Shown piece after piece: positions 16,606-26,581 of a stretch of 64,000 nt of DNA (within the stretch, counting starts at the first letter, position 1; every line of letters begins with the position of its first letter). The stretch comes from an uncultured Clostridia bacterium (GTDB lineage Bacteria; Bacillota; Clostridia; TANB77; CAG-508), in the NCBI GenBank assembly GCA_948630815.1, contig CAPIEU010000002.1, positions 130,063-194,062 on the forward strand, written 5' to 3'. The position numbers and the translations under genes are program-made. The notes beneath the pieces are model-generated. The model was not told the DNA's origin. It did not search any database and was given only the letters and a program-made list of their open reading frames with translations.

Positions 16606-19392
16606 ATGAAAATAAATGAACAACAAAAAAGAGCAAAAGAATTTGTAGAATATTGGAAAGATAAAGGATATGAAAAAGGAGAAAGCCAAAAATTTTGGCT
16701 ACAATTATTAAATGAAGTATTGGGAATAGAAAAACCAACAGAATTTATAGAATTTGAAGACCAAGTACATATAGATAAAAGTACAGGATTTATAGACGGA
16801 TATATACCAAGTACAAAAATATTAATAGAACAAAAAAGTATAGATAAAGATTTGAAAAAAGGAATAAGACAAGCAGATGGAAACTTACTTACTCCATTTC
16901 AACAAGCTAAAAAATACATTACAGAACTACCACTTTCAAAGCATCCAAAATATGTAATAACTTGTAATTTTAAATCATTTTTAATATATAATATGGAAAA
17001 CCCAAATGGAGAGCCAGAAGAAATATTGTTAAAAGACTTAGAAAAAGAATATTATAGGTTACAATTTATAGTAGATAGTAAAAGTGAAAACCTAAAAAAA
17101 GAGATGGAAGTATCAATACAAGCAGGGGAAATAGTAGGAAAACTATATGAAGAAATATTGCCATTATATAAAGACCCAAATAATGAAAATTCCTTAAAAA
17201 GTTTAAATATGTTATGTGTAAGGTTAGTATTTTGTTTATATGCAGAAGACGCAGGAATATTTGGAAAACGAAATATGTTCCATGACTATTTAAAAAATTA
17301 TAATACAGAAGATATAAGAGAAGCATTAATAAAGTTATTTAAAGTATTAGATACAAAAATAGAAGAAAGAGATGTATATCTAAAAAGTGACTTAACGGAG
17401 TTTCCATATGTAAATGGTGGATTGTTTGCGGAAGAAAATATAGAAATACCAAGGTTAAATGAAAAAGTAAAAGAACTATTACTAACAAAAGCAAGCGAAA
17501 ATTTTGATTGGAGCGAGATAAGCCCAACGATATTTGGGGCAGTATTTGAAAGCACGCTAAACCCAGAAACAAGGCGAAGTGGAGGAATGCACTATACCTC
17601 AATAGAAAACATACATAAAGTAATAGACCCATTATTTTTGGATGAATTAAAGGAAGAACTAGAAGAAATAAAGGAAATAACAGTAATAAAAACAAAAAAG
17701 AAAAAGCTTAGTGAGTTTCAACAAAAAATAGCAAACTTAAAATTCCTAGACCCAGCGTGTGGAAGTGGGAACTTTTTAACAGAGACATATATATCATTAA
17801 GAAAATTAGAAAATGAAGTAATAGAAACCCTAAATAAAGGACAAATAGGAATAGGAGAAGAAAACATATCGCCAATACAAGTATCAATAGGTCAATTTTA
17901 CGGAATAGAAATAAACGATTTTGCAGTAACAGTTGCAAAAACTGCATTATGGATAGCAGAAAGCCAAATGATGAAAGAAACAGAGAAACTATTACATATA
18001 AACCTAGATTTTTTACCATTAAAAACATATGCAAACATAATAGAAGAAAATGCTTTAAGAATAGACTGGAACGAAGTAGTAAAAAAAGAAGAGCTAAACT
18101 ATATAATGGGAAATCCACCTTTTGTAGGTGCAAGGTTAATGAACAAAAATCAAAAAGAAGATATTATAAATATTTTCAAAGGAACGAAAGGGGCTAATAA
18201 TTTAGATTATGTAAGTTGTTGGTATAAAAAAGCAACAAACTATATAGAAAATACAAAAATTGAAGTAGCCTTTGTGTCAACAAATTCAATAACACAAGGA
18301 GAGCAAGTTGCGATACTTTGGAAAGGCATATTGGAAAAAGGAATAAATATAAACTTTGCATATAGAAGTTTTATATGGGATAGTGAAGCAAGCCTAAAAG
18401 CACACGTATATTGTGTTATTATAGGTTTTGGATATATTTCAAGAAATGAAAAATTACTTTTTTTAAATGATAATACGTTAAAAAAAGTAAAAAATATAAA
18501 TGGTTATTTAGTAGAAGCACCGAATATTTTTATTGGAAGTAGAAATAAACCAATTTGTAATGTCCAAAAAATGGATTGTGGCAGTATGCCAAATGATAGA
18601 GGATATTTAAGCAATTATACTAAAAAACAAAAAGAGGAAATATGTAATAAATATCCAAATTCAAATAAATTATTTAAAAGAATAATTGGTGCAGAGGAAT
18701 TTATAAATAATAAAGAAAGATATTGCATATGGCTTAAAGATGTTGAACCGTCATCATATAAAAATAATCTAATAATTATGGAAGCAATAAAAAATGTTAA
18801 ACAATTAAGAGAAAGTAGTACAAGAGAAGCAACAAAAAAATTAGCAGAAATACCATATTTATTTGGAGAAATAAGACAACCTGAAACAGATTATCTATTA
18901 GTACCTAGTACTTCATCTGAAAAAAGAAGATATATACCAATAGGATTTTTAAATAAAGATTATATTGCAACAGATGCAACTCAAATAATACCAAATGCAG
19001 ACTTATATCATTTTGGTATATTAACATCAAATGTACATATGGGTTGGGTGCGAGTAATAGCAGGAAGATTAGAAATGCGATATAGATATTCAGCTAAAAT
19101 AGTATATAATAATTTTCCATTTCCCAATCCAACAAAAGAGCAAAAAGAAAAAATAGAAAAAACAGCAAAAGGAATACTTGATGCAAGGGAATTATATCCT
19201 AACAGTAGTTTAGCAGATTTATATAATGAGCTAACAATGCCAAAAGAATTAAGAAAGGCACATCAAGAAAATGATAAGGCAGTAATGGAAAGCTATGGTT
19301 TTGATTGGAAAAATATGACAGAAAGTGACTGTGTAGCAGAACTTATGAAAGTGTATCAAGAAAAAGTAAAAGAATTATCTAATAATGCTTAA
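16606..19392 (+). CDS. MmeI-like (type IIL/IIG) restriction-modification enzyme
   Basis: A 928-residue single-chain enzyme. The N-terminal nuclease domain has D64-x10-E75-Q-K77 (FIDGYIPSTKILIEQK), matching the D-x9/10-ExK site of MmeI-like enzymes. A helical spacer follows. The methyltransferase core has motif I DPACGSGNF near residue 382 and the adenine-N6 motif NPPF near 503. The last 350 residues would be the target-recognition domain. One polypeptide would both cut and methylate the host genome at a non-palindromic site. No separate R, M or S genes are present, and all motifs look intact. Confidence 0.88.
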   Translation: MKINEQQKRAKEFVEYWKDKGYEKGESQKFWLQLLNEVLGIEKPTEFIEFEDQVHIDKSTGFIDGYIPSTKILIEQKSIDKDLKKGIRQADGNLLTPFQQAKKYITELPLSKHPKYVITCNFKSFLIYNMENPNGEPEEILLKDLEKEYYRLQFIVDSKSENLKKEMEVSIQAGEIVGKLYEEILPLYKDPNNENSLKSLNMLCVRLVFCLYAEDAGIFGKRNMFHDYLKNYNTEDIREALIKLFKVLDTKIEERDVYLKSDLTEFPYVNGGLFAEENIEIPRLNEKVKELLLTKASENFDWSEISPTIFGAVFESTLNPETRRSGGMHYTSIENIHKVIDPLFLDELKEELEEIKEITVIKTKKKKLSEFQQKIANLKFLDPACGSGNFLTETYISLRKLENEVIETLNKGQIGIGEENISPIQVSIGQFYGIEINDFAVTVAKTALWIAESQMMKETEKLLHINLDFLPLKTYANIIEENALRIDWNEVVKKEELNYIMGNPPFVGARLMNKNQKEDIINIFKGTKGANNLDYVSCWYKKATNYIENTKIEVAFVSTNSITQGEQVAILWKGILEKGININFAYRSFIWDSEASLKAHVYCVIIGFGYISRNEKLLFLNDNTLKKVKNINGYLVEAPNIFIGSRNKPICNVQKMDCGSMPNDRGYLSNYTKKQKEEICNKYPNSNKLFKRIIGAEEFINNKERYCIWLKDVEPSSYKNNLIIMEAIKNVKQLRESSTREATKKLAEIPYLFGEIRQPETDYLLVPSTSSEKRRYIPIGFLNKDYIATDATQIIPNADLYHFGILTSNVHMGWVRVIAGRLEMRYRYSAKIVYNNFPFPNPTKEQKEKIEKTAKGILDARELYPNSSLADLYNELTMPKELRKAHQENDKAVMESYGFDWKNMTESDCVAELMKVYQEKVKELSNNA

Positions 19393-19437
19393 CGACATAT
19401 ACATTTGATTACTAGATAAAATTTTTGTACTAAAATC

Positions 19438-19461
19438 TATTGCAAACGATGTAGGGGCGAG
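19438..19461 (+). repeat. Right copy of the 24-bp direct repeat flanking the R-M gene
   Basis: Identical over 24 bases to 16412-16435. It is followed by GGGCGAGCAATGCTCGTCC, a small palindrome typical of dispersed REP-like sequences. Confidence 0.75.
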
Positions 19462-19579
19462 CAATGCTCGTCCGCAACATCGAAGAAATCACCCTAGAAT
19501 GAAGTTTACTTTTCTTGACAAAATCATAATAAAATTATATTATATAAACATAAGTATAATTATAAGGATGTTGAATTAT

Positions 19580-19771
19580 ATGTTAAAAATGATATTAATA
19601 ATAATTGGAACAATAATTGCATTAATAGGAACAATAATGGTATTTGATGCACGATATTTAACAAAAAAGCTATTTGGTTTTGGTGACCAAAATGAGGGAA
19701 CAAAAGGTTTAAAGATTGTAGGCTTTTTTATTGCTATTATTGGAGCATTGCTTATATATTTTAGTATTTAA
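19580..19771 (+). CDS. Small two-span membrane protein
   Basis: The ATG at 19580 sits about 10 bases after AAGGA. The 63-residue product has two hydrophobic helices (residues 3-22 and about 43-61) joined by a short charged loop (FDARYLTKKLFGFGDQNE). This topology is shared by many small uncharacterised Firmicute membrane proteins, and no function can be assigned. Confidence 0.55.
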   Translation: MLKMILIIIGTIIALIGTIMVFDARYLTKKLFGFGDQNEGTKGLKIVGFFIAIIGALLIYFSI

Positions 19772-19773
19772 TA

Positions 19774-19802
19774 TTGACAATGAATAATTCATACTATATA
19801 AT
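19774..19802 (+). promoter_or_regulatory. Consensus promoter of the valS T-box transcript
   Basis: TTGACA at 19774-19779 and TATAAT at 19797-19802 are separated by 17 bases. Confidence 0.8.
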
Positions 19803-19808
19803 ACATAT

Positions 19809-20052
19809 ATATTAAAAAACGAGGAAAAAGAGGAGTAGTTTGTACATTTAGTATTAGGGAGTAGAAACCATAGACTGAAAGTTTCTATTATTAAAAGCAA
19901 ATGAAAGTAGCTTTGGAGTTAATATGTTGAAATACAGTAAACATATTCGTATAAGCCACGTTATAGGCTATTAAAGATATTATAGAAATATAATAAATTA
20001 AGGTGGTATCGTGAATTAAACTTCGCCCTTATTATGGGACGGAGTTTTTTTG
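19809..20052 (+). promoter_or_regulatory. T-box riboswitch controlling valS
   Basis: A leader of about 240 bases without a gene. The T-box core AAGGTGGTATCGTG is at 20000-20013, where the UGG bases pair with the uncharged tRNA 3' end. A terminator follows with ACTTCGCCC and GGGACGGAGT arms and a run of seven Ts. A stem I region with GAGGAGTAG-type motifs precedes it. A GTA triplet at 19907-19909, in AAAGTAGCTTTGGAG, is a plausible valine specifier. When uncharged tRNA-Val accumulates, transcription should continue into the 104-residue-type gene and valS. Confidence 0.85.
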
Positions 20053-20137
20053 ATAATACTATAATTAAAAAATAATTGGCATTGGATTGTTAAATTGCCT
20101 AGCCTAATATTTAATTATTAATAAAGGATTGATGATA

Positions 20138-20443
20138 ATGACAAATAATTCGAGAGAAGTAGAAGAATATCTTAAAACAGATGCTTTTCTTAGAAAAGAA
20201 GGAAAAACGAAAAAACATTTTAGAGTTGAAATACAAGAACCAAATAGAAAAATCCCTATTGATGAAAGAGATAGAATATTAAATAAGGTAAGACAGTTTC
20301 TTGAAACTGGAAAAGGAGAATATTTAAATGAAGAAGAGGAAGATATATTAAAAGAAATTGCAGGCGTATACTTTTCGGCATATAAAAATGCAATAGAAGT
20401 TTTAAATAATAATAAACAAGGAGGAATTGAAAATGAGAGATAA
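20138..20443 (+). CDS. Unknown small protein in the valS operon
   Basis: The third candidate start, ATG at 20138, has the best spacing (9 bases) from AAAGGA. The 101-residue acidic, helical product (REVEEYLKTDAFLRKEGKTKKHF ... YLNEEEEDILKEIAGVYF) has no membrane segment and no recognisable domain. It lies between the T-box terminator and valS and overlaps the valS start by 11 bases. It should therefore respond to tRNA-Val charging along with valS. Confidence 0.65.
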   Translation: MTNNSREVEEYLKTDAFLRKEGKTKKHFRVEIQEPNRKIPIDERDRILNKVRQFLETGKGEYLNEEEEDILKEIAGVYFSAYKNAIEVLNNNKQGGIENER

Positions 20444-23117
20444 TCATAAATTGCAAGATAAATATAATCCAAAAGATTTTGAAGAAAAATTATATAAGAA
20501 ATGGGAAGAAAAAGAGTATTTTAAACCAAGTATGGATACTAAAAAGGAAAGCTATTGTATAATGATGCCACCGCCAAACGTAACAGGAAAGCTACATATG
20601 GGTCATGCATTAGATGATACAATACAAGATATACTAATTCGTTTTAAAAGAATGCAAGGATATAATACATTATGGCTTCCAGGAACTGACCATGCATCAA
20701 TTTCAACAGAGATGAAAGTAGTAGAAAAATTAAAAAATGAAGGAAAAACAAAACAAGAATTAGGAAGAGAAAAGTTTTTAGAAGAAGCGTGGGATTGGAC
20801 TAGGATTTATGGGGGAACTATTGAGGAACAACAAAAAAAATTAGGTTGTTCTTGTGATTGGGGAAGACGTAGATTCACTTTAGATGAAAGTTTATCTAAT
20901 GCAGTTTTAGAACAATTTGTTAGTTTATACAAAAAAGGATTAATTTATAAAGGTACAAGAATGATAAATTATTGTCCAAATTGCAAGACATCTATATCAG
21001 ATGCGGAAGTTGAATATAAAGAAGAAACAGGCCATTTATGGCATATTAGATATAAAATAGCAGGAACAGAAAATAGATATATAATTGTAGCAACAACAAG
21101 ACCAGAAACAATGTTAGGAGACACAGCAGTAGCAGTTCATCCAAGTGATGAAAGATATAAAGATTTGGTAGGTAAAAAGTGTATATTACCAATAATGAAC
21201 AAAGAAATACCAATAATACAAGATGAGTTTGTAGAAAAAGAATTTGGAACAGGTTGTGTAAAAATCACACCAGCACATGATATGAATGATTATCAAGCAG
21301 GATTAAGACATAAGTTAGAAATTATAGAAGTATTTGATGAAAATAATAAAATGGGTGATTTAGTTCCTGAATATAAGGGAATGGATTTAATAGAAGCAAG
21401 AAAAGAAATTGTTAAAAAATTAAAAGAAATTGGAGCATTAGTAAAAGAAGAAGAATACACACATAATGTTGCAAAATGTGAAAGGTGTAAAAATACTATT
21501 GAACCAAAAATATCAGAGCAATGGTTTGTTTCTATGAAGGAATTAGCAAAAAAAGCAGCATACTCTGTAAGAAATGATGAAGCAAGATTTATACCAAAAA
21601 AATATGAAAAACAATACTTTAACTGGTTAGATAATATACAAGATTGGTGTATATCAAGACAATTATGGTGGGGACATAGGATACCAGCATATTATTGTGA
21701 AGAATGTGGACATATTAACGTAGAAAAAAATATGCCAGAGAAATGTGAAAAATGTGGAAATACACATTTACATCAAGATGAAGACACATTGGATACTTGG
21801 TTTAGTTCAGCACTATGGCCATTTTCAACATTAGGTTGGCCAAATAAAGAAACAGAGGATTATAAAACCTTTTACCCAACTAATGTACTAGTAACAGGTT
21901 TTGACATTATTACTTTCTGGGTATCAAGAATGATGTCACAAGGATTAGAATTTACTGGTAAAGCACCATTTAAAGACATACTAATTCATGGAATGGTACG
22001 AGATTCTATGGGAAGAAAAATGTCTAAAACATTAGGAAATGGTATAGATCCTATAGAAATAATAGATGAATATGGAGCAGACTCATTAAGATTTTCAGTA
22101 CTTTCTGGAACTACAATGGGTAATGACATAAGATATATGCCAGAAAAATTAGAGCAAGCATCAAACTTTGCAAATAAAATTTGGAATGCTGCAAAATTTA
22201 TAACAATGAATTTAGCAGATGACGAAAAGATTATAGAATTTGGAAAGAACAATAAAGACGAGAATGGATTATACAAAAAAGAGGCATTAAGAGTTGAAGA
22301 TAGATGGATTATGAATAAGCTAGATAATTTAATAGAATCAGTTACAGAAAATATAGAAAAATATGATTTAGGAGTAGCATTAGATAAAATATATAATTTC
22401 ATATGGAATGAATTTTGCGATTGGTATATAGAAATGGCAAAATCAAGATTATATAGCGAGAATGAGGAAGAAAAAGTACAAGTAAGCTTTGTGTTAAACT
22501 ATGTTTTTGGAGATAGCTTAAAACTATTACATCCATTTATGCCATTTGTTACAGAAGAGATTTATGGAAAATTAGTAAATTATAATGATAAAGACTTAAT
22601 AATATCAAGCTGGCCAAAAACAAAGAAAAGAGTACAATATGATACAGAACATGATTTTATAGAAAGTATAAAAGAAATAATTATAGGAATACGTAATATA
22701 AGAGCAAATATGAATGTTCATCCATCAAAGAAAGCAAATCTAATTTTTGTTACAAAGAGTTATCAAAATGAAATAGAAGCATCAAAAGAATTTATTGAAA
22801 AATTAGGATTTGGAAACCAAATACAAATTAAAGAAGAAAAGACTGGTATTCCACAAAATGCAATTTCTGTGCAAAGTTATGGAATAGAAGTATTTATGCC
22901 ATTTGAAGAATTAGTAGATATAAAAGAAGAAGTAACAAGGCTTGAAAAAGAAAAAGAAAGATTAGAAAGTGAAGTAGCAAGAGCAACTAAGATGTTATCA
23001 AATCCTGGATTTGTAGAAAAAGCACCTGAAAATAAGATTAAGGAAGAAAAAGAAAAACTAGCAAAATATCAAGAAATGCTAAAAACAACTAAAGAAAGAA
23101 TAGAAAAGTTAAAATAG
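20433..23117 (+). CDS. valS: Valyl-tRNA synthetase
   Basis: An 894-residue class I synthetase that attaches valine to tRNA-Val. It has the HIGH-like GKLHMGHAL near residue 53 and the KMSKS loop as RKMSKTLGNGIDP near residue 530. The CP1 editing domain (TTRPETMLGDTAVAVHP ... GTGCVKITPAHD) lies between them. Zinc-binding cysteine pairs (CPNC, CEEC, CEKC) and a C-terminal coiled coil (EVTRLEKEKERLESEVARAT) are visible. The ATG at 20433 sits 8 bases after AAGGAGG. No in-frame CGG was found in about 2.7 kb. Confidence 0.96.
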   Translation: MRDNHKLQDKYNPKDFEEKLYKKWEEKEYFKPSMDTKKESYCIMMPPPNVTGKLHMGHALDDTIQDILIRFKRMQGYNTLWLPGTDHASISTEMKVVEKLKNEGKTKQELGREKFLEEAWDWTRIYGGTIEEQQKKLGCSCDWGRRRFTLDESLSNAVLEQFVSLYKKGLIYKGTRMINYCPNCKTSISDAEVEYKEETGHLWHIRYKIAGTENRYIIVATTRPETMLGDTAVAVHPSDERYKDLVGKKCILPIMNKEIPIIQDEFVEKEFGTGCVKITPAHDMNDYQAGLRHKLEIIEVFDENNKMGDLVPEYKGMDLIEARKEIVKKLKEIGALVKEEEYTHNVAKCERCKNTIEPKISEQWFVSMKELAKKAAYSVRNDEARFIPKKYEKQYFNWLDNIQDWCISRQLWWGHRIPAYYCEECGHINVEKNMPEKCEKCGNTHLHQDEDTLDTWFSSALWPFSTLGWPNKETEDYKTFYPTNVLVTGFDIITFWVSRMMSQGLEFTGKAPFKDILIHGMVRDSMGRKMSKTLGNGIDPIEIIDEYGADSLRFSVLSGTTMGNDIRYMPEKLEQASNFANKIWNAAKFITMNLADDEKIIEFGKNNKDENGLYKKEALRVEDRWIMNKLDNLIESVTENIEKYDLGVALDKIYNFIWNEFCDWYIEMAKSRLYSENEEEKVQVSFVLNYVFGDSLKLLHPFMPFVTEEIYGKLVNYNDKDLIISSWPKTKKRVQYDTEHDFIESIKEIIIGIRNIRANMNVHPSKKANLIFVTKSYQNEIEASKEFIEKLGFGNQIQIKEEKTGIPQNAISVQSYGIEVFMPFEELVDIKEEVTRLEKEKERLESEVARATKMLSNPGFVEKAPENKIKEEKEKLAKYQEMLKTTKERIEKLK

Positions 23118-23126
23118 GAGGAAACA

Positions 23127-23771
23127 ATGAATATACCTAATAAACTTACTGTATTTAGAATGATTTTGGTTATAATAATGATGATTATTCCAATAGTTGA
23201 TAGCTTATTTGGAATAACTGGAGAATTTTTAGAAATACCAGTTTCATTTTGGATAATGAATATAATTTTTATAATAGCATCAATTACAGATAAATTAGAT
23301 GGAACTCTTGCAAGAAAATGGAATCAAGTTACTACTTTTGGAAAGTTTTTAGATCCAATAGCTGATAAAATATTAGTACTTGCTGCACTAACTATATTAG
23401 TAGAATATTCAAAAATTCCATCTTGGATACCTATAATTATATTAATAAGAGAATTTATGGTATCTGGATATAGATTAATTGCGGTAGAAAATGGTGGAAA
23501 AGTAATACCCGCATCAATTTGGGGTAAAATAAAAACTGTAACACAAATGCTTGCAATAATTTGTTGTTTTGCTGATAAATTTGAGTTTGGAAATTTTATT
23601 TTTAGAGTTTCAAGCAAACAACAAATGTTAGAAAATAGTGTAGGTATATATATGACTAATTTGCAATTTGGAATTAATATACTATCAACATCACTTTTAG
23701 TAATATGTGTAATTGCAACAATTTTTTCGGGTTGGAATTATTTAAAAGGTGGAAAAGAGTTATTTAAGTAG
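23127..23771 (+). CDS. pgsA: CDP-diacylglycerol--glycerol-3-phosphate 3-phosphatidyltransferase
   Basis: A 214-residue membrane enzyme that makes phosphatidylglycerol phosphate, the first committed step to phosphatidylglycerol. The CDP-alcohol phosphotransferase signature DG(x)2AR(x)8G(x)3D(x)3D is present as TDKLDGTLARKWNQVTTFG followed by KFLDPIADK. Several hydrophobic helices surround it. It starts 9 bases after the valS stop behind AGGAGG and probably belongs to the valS transcript. Confidence 0.93.
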   Translation: MNIPNKLTVFRMILVIIMMIIPIVDSLFGITGEFLEIPVSFWIMNIIFIIASITDKLDGTLARKWNQVTTFGKFLDPIADKILVLAALTILVEYSKIPSWIPIIILIREFMVSGYRLIAVENGGKVIPASIWGKIKTVTQMLAIICCFADKFEFGNFIFRVSSKQQMLENSVGIYMTNLQFGINILSTSLLVICVIATIFSGWNYLKGGKELFK

Positions 23772-23851
23772 AAGTTGGAAGCTAGAAATTAAGAAAATTC
23801 TTCAGGAGAAAATTACTTAAATCCAACCTCCAACCTCAAACTTCTAACTTC
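23770..23851. repeat. Imperfect inverted-repeat intergenic element
   Basis: GAAGTTGGAAG at the left pairs with CTTCTAACTTC at the right with one mismatch. GAGGTTGGA-like motifs recur inside. It separates pgsA from ligA and may end the pgsA message. Confidence 0.45.
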
Positions 23852-23878
23852 AAAAATAATAAAGGAATGAAGGTATAT

Positions 23879-25877
23879 ATGAACATTACTGAAGCAAAAA
23901 AGAAAATAGAAGAATTACGTAAAACCATAGTGTACCATAATAAAAAATACTATGATGATGATGCACCAGAAATTAGCGATTTTGAATATGATATGCTAAA
24001 TAATGAATTAAAAAATTTGGAAAAGCAATTTCCAGAGCTAGTTACTAAAGAATCAAACACACAAAAAGTTGGAGGAACAGTAAGAAAAGGCTTTAAAGAG
24101 GTTACTCATGAAGTACCTCTATTAAGCTTACAAGATGTTTTTTCATTTGAAGAAGTGTATGAATTTGATAAAAGAATAAAAAAACAAGCAGAAGAATTTG
24201 GAGAAACTACTAACTATGTTGTAGAAACAAAAATTGATGGTTTATCTGCAAGTCTTAAATATGTACAGGGGAAATTTGTACAAGGTGCAACACGTGGAAA
24301 CGGACAAGTTGGAGAAGATGTAACTAATAATTTAGCCACAGTAAAAACAATACCAAAAGAATTAAAGGAAAAAATAGATATAACAGTACGTGGAGAAGTT
24401 TTTATTGGTAAAAAAGAATTTGAAAAAATGAACGAAGAAATAGGTTATGAGGATGGAAACCTATTTGCAAATGCTAGAAATGCGGCAGCACGGTTCTCTA
24501 AGACAATTAGATAGTAGTGTGACAAAAAAACGTCCATTAGATATCTATATTTTTAATGTGCAAAAAATAGAAGCAAAAGAATTCAACTCACATTTTGAAG
24601 AATTAGAATACCTTGCAGAACTTGGATTTAATGTAAATCCTGTTAGGATACCTTGTAAAAATATTGATGAAGTAATAGAAGCTATTAAAGAAATTGGTAA
24701 AAAAAGAGAAGCTTTATCTTTTGGTATAGATGGAGCAGTTGTAAAAGTAGATAATTTAAGATTAAGAGAAGAGTTGGGTGCTACTTCTAAAACTCCAAGA
24801 TGGGCAGTTGCATATAAATATCCACCAGAAAGAAAAGAAACCATTTTAAAAGATATAATATGCCAAGTAGGAAGAACAGGAGCAATTACTCCAATGGCAA
24901 TTTTAGAACCAGTTTCAGTTGCAGGTTCTACTATTTCTAAAACTACATTGCATAATGAAGATTTTATAAAAGAAAAGGATTTAAAAATAGGAGATACGGT
25001 TGTTATACAAAAAGCAGGTGATGTTATTCCTGAAATTGTAGAAGTAAAAAAAGAAAAAAGAAACGGTAATGAAAAAGAATTTATTATGCCCAAAGTTTGC
25101 CCAGTATGTGGTGCAAATGCTGTAAGAGAAGAAGGGGAAGCGGCTATTCGTTGCACAGGAATAGAATGCCCTGCAAAACTTGTAAGAAATATTATCCATT
25201 TTGTATCAAAAGAAGGAATGGATATAGATGGTCTTGGAGAAAATTTAGTAGAGCAATTTATAGAAAAAGGATTAATAGAAAATATAGCTGATTTATATAC
25301 ATTAACATTTGAAGATATTGCGAGCCTAAAAAAGAATGGAACTAAATTTGCTGAGAACCTAATAAATGCTATTAGTGATAGTAAAACAAGACCATTTTAC
25401 AAATTAATTACAGCTTTAGGAATTAGACATATAGGAGCAAAATCTGCAAAAACAATTGCAAAGTATTTCAAGAATATTGAAAATTTAATGAATGCAGAAG
25501 TAGAAGAAATAGCAGTATTAGAAGATGTAGGACAAATTATGGCCAAGAGTATTTATGAATTTTTCAAAGAAGAGCAGACAATAGACTTAATTAAAAAATT
25601 GCGTAATGCAGGAGTAAATATGGAAGATGAGGAACAAACTCAAACTGATTTAAAGTTTGAAGGATTAACCTTTGTTCTAACTGGTAGCCTTGATAATTAC
25701 ACAAGAGAAGAAGCAGGAGATATAATAGAAAAACTTGGTGGAAAAGTATCATCATCAGTATCAAAAAAAACAAGCTATGTATTAGCAGGAGAAGACGCTG
25801 GAAGTAAGCTAACAAAAGCTCAAAACTTGGGTGTTACTATAATAACAGAAAAAGAATTTGAAGAAATGATTAAATAG
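23879..25877 (+). CDS. ligA: NAD-dependent DNA ligase LigA, split by a +1 shift at CGG
   Basis: LigA seals nicks in replication and repair and is normally essential. The first part holds the adenylation domain with the AMP-accepting lysine in VVETKIDGLSASLKY. The second part continues the adenylation domain, then an OB fold, four zinc cysteines (CPVC ... CTGIEC), helix-hairpin-helix repeats and a BRCT domain. The frame breaks at CGG 24491-24493 (codon 205). Zero frame gives AAARFSKTIR-stop, while skipping the C gives NAAA-G-SLRQLDSSV, the conserved family sequence. The joined product is 665 residues, a normal length. No second ligA is visible in the window, so recoding, or a sequencing artefact, must explain it. 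Confidence 0.93.
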
Positions 25878-25885
25878 GAGTAAAT

Positions 25886-26227
25886 ATGGATTTAAAAAAA
25901 GAATATAATAATTTAACAAATAAATCATCAGTAGGAGAAATGCAAGCATATGTGCATAATATGATACTAGAGAGAGGATTTGAAAAAGAAGATGTAAAAG
26001 ATGTAATGATTTTACTAACAGAAGAAATAGGAGAATTAGCAAAAGCTATTAGAAAAACCACAGGCTTAAAAATGGATATTTCAAAAGATAATGACAAGTA
26101 CGATATAAAGGAAGAAGTTGCAGATGTATTTAATTATTTATTAAGTATGTGTGATGTATTAGATATAGATTTATTTGAGTGTTGGAAACAGAAAGAACAA
26201 AAAAACTTTGAAAGGATTTGGAAGTAA
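25886..26227 (+). CDS. MazG-like nucleotide pyrophosphohydrolase
   Basis: A 113-residue all-alpha NTP pyrophosphatase with the metal-binding pattern LLTEEIGELAKAIRK (ExxE) and, downstream, EEVADVFNYLLSM (ExxxD). Relatives hydrolyse dNTPs or non-canonical nucleoside triphosphates to monophosphates. It lies 8 bases after ligA behind TAGGAG, so it is likely in the same transcript. Confidence 0.8.
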   Translation: MDLKKEYNNLTNKSSVGEMQAYVHNMILERGFEKEDVKDVMILLTEEIGELAKAIRKTTGLKMDISKDNDKYDIKEEVADVFNYLLSMCDVLDIDLFECWKQKEQKNFERIWK

Positions 26228-26230
26228 AAT

Positions 26231-26488
26231 ATGGAAGAAAAATATACTTTTGATAGATTTGATAATGAATTAGAGAATGGTTTTCAAATATACTTTACCT
26301 ATGTAAATAATAGGTACTTAGTTTTTAAAACTACTGAAAATTGTTATATACAAATGTTAATATCTGTACACGATAAAAATCCACAACCAAGAATGCTTAT
26401 GATTACTAAAAAAAGACTAAAAGAACTATTTCCATATATGACAGATATTGAGTATAAGGTAGGAAATGGCTTAAATATCAATACTTAA
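26231..26488 (+). CDS. Uncharacterised 85-residue protein
   Basis: It starts 3 bases after the MazG-like stop and is probably translationally coupled to it. The sequence predicts a small alpha/beta fold (FQIYFTYVNNRYLVFKTTEN) and a basic C-terminal helix (MITKKRLKELFP). No motif or membrane segment is recognised. It is the last chromosomal gene before the prophage integrase. Confidence 0.6.
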   Translation: MEEKYTFDRFDNELENGFQIYFTYVNNRYLVFKTTENCYIQMLISVHDKNPQPRMLMITKKRLKELFPYMTDIEYKVGNGLNINT

Positions 26489-26499
26489 TGATGAAAACA

Positions 26500-26581
26500 T
26501 GTTGGTTTGTCAACGATTTGTCAACCAAAATTTTATGTAGTTGACAAAACAAAATAGAGGAGAAAAAATCTCCTCTATTTT
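26500..26581. other. Prophage left boundary region with TTGTCAAC repeats and integrase terminator
   Basis: TTTGTCAAC occurs twice in direct orientation 12 bases apart (about 26504-26526), and TTGACAAAAC lies in the inverted sense near 26540. Such short repeats next to an integrase are typical of attachment-site arms. AAAATAGAGGAGA (26551-26563) pairs with TCTCCTCTATTTT (26569-26581); the integrase stop lies inside the right arm. The exact att core cannot be set without the right prophage end. Confidence 0.45.

Noticed and set aside
24447..25877. A separate ligase C-terminal gene
   Set aside because: It begins within the adenylation domain in another frame and has no proper start. It is the second part of ligA.
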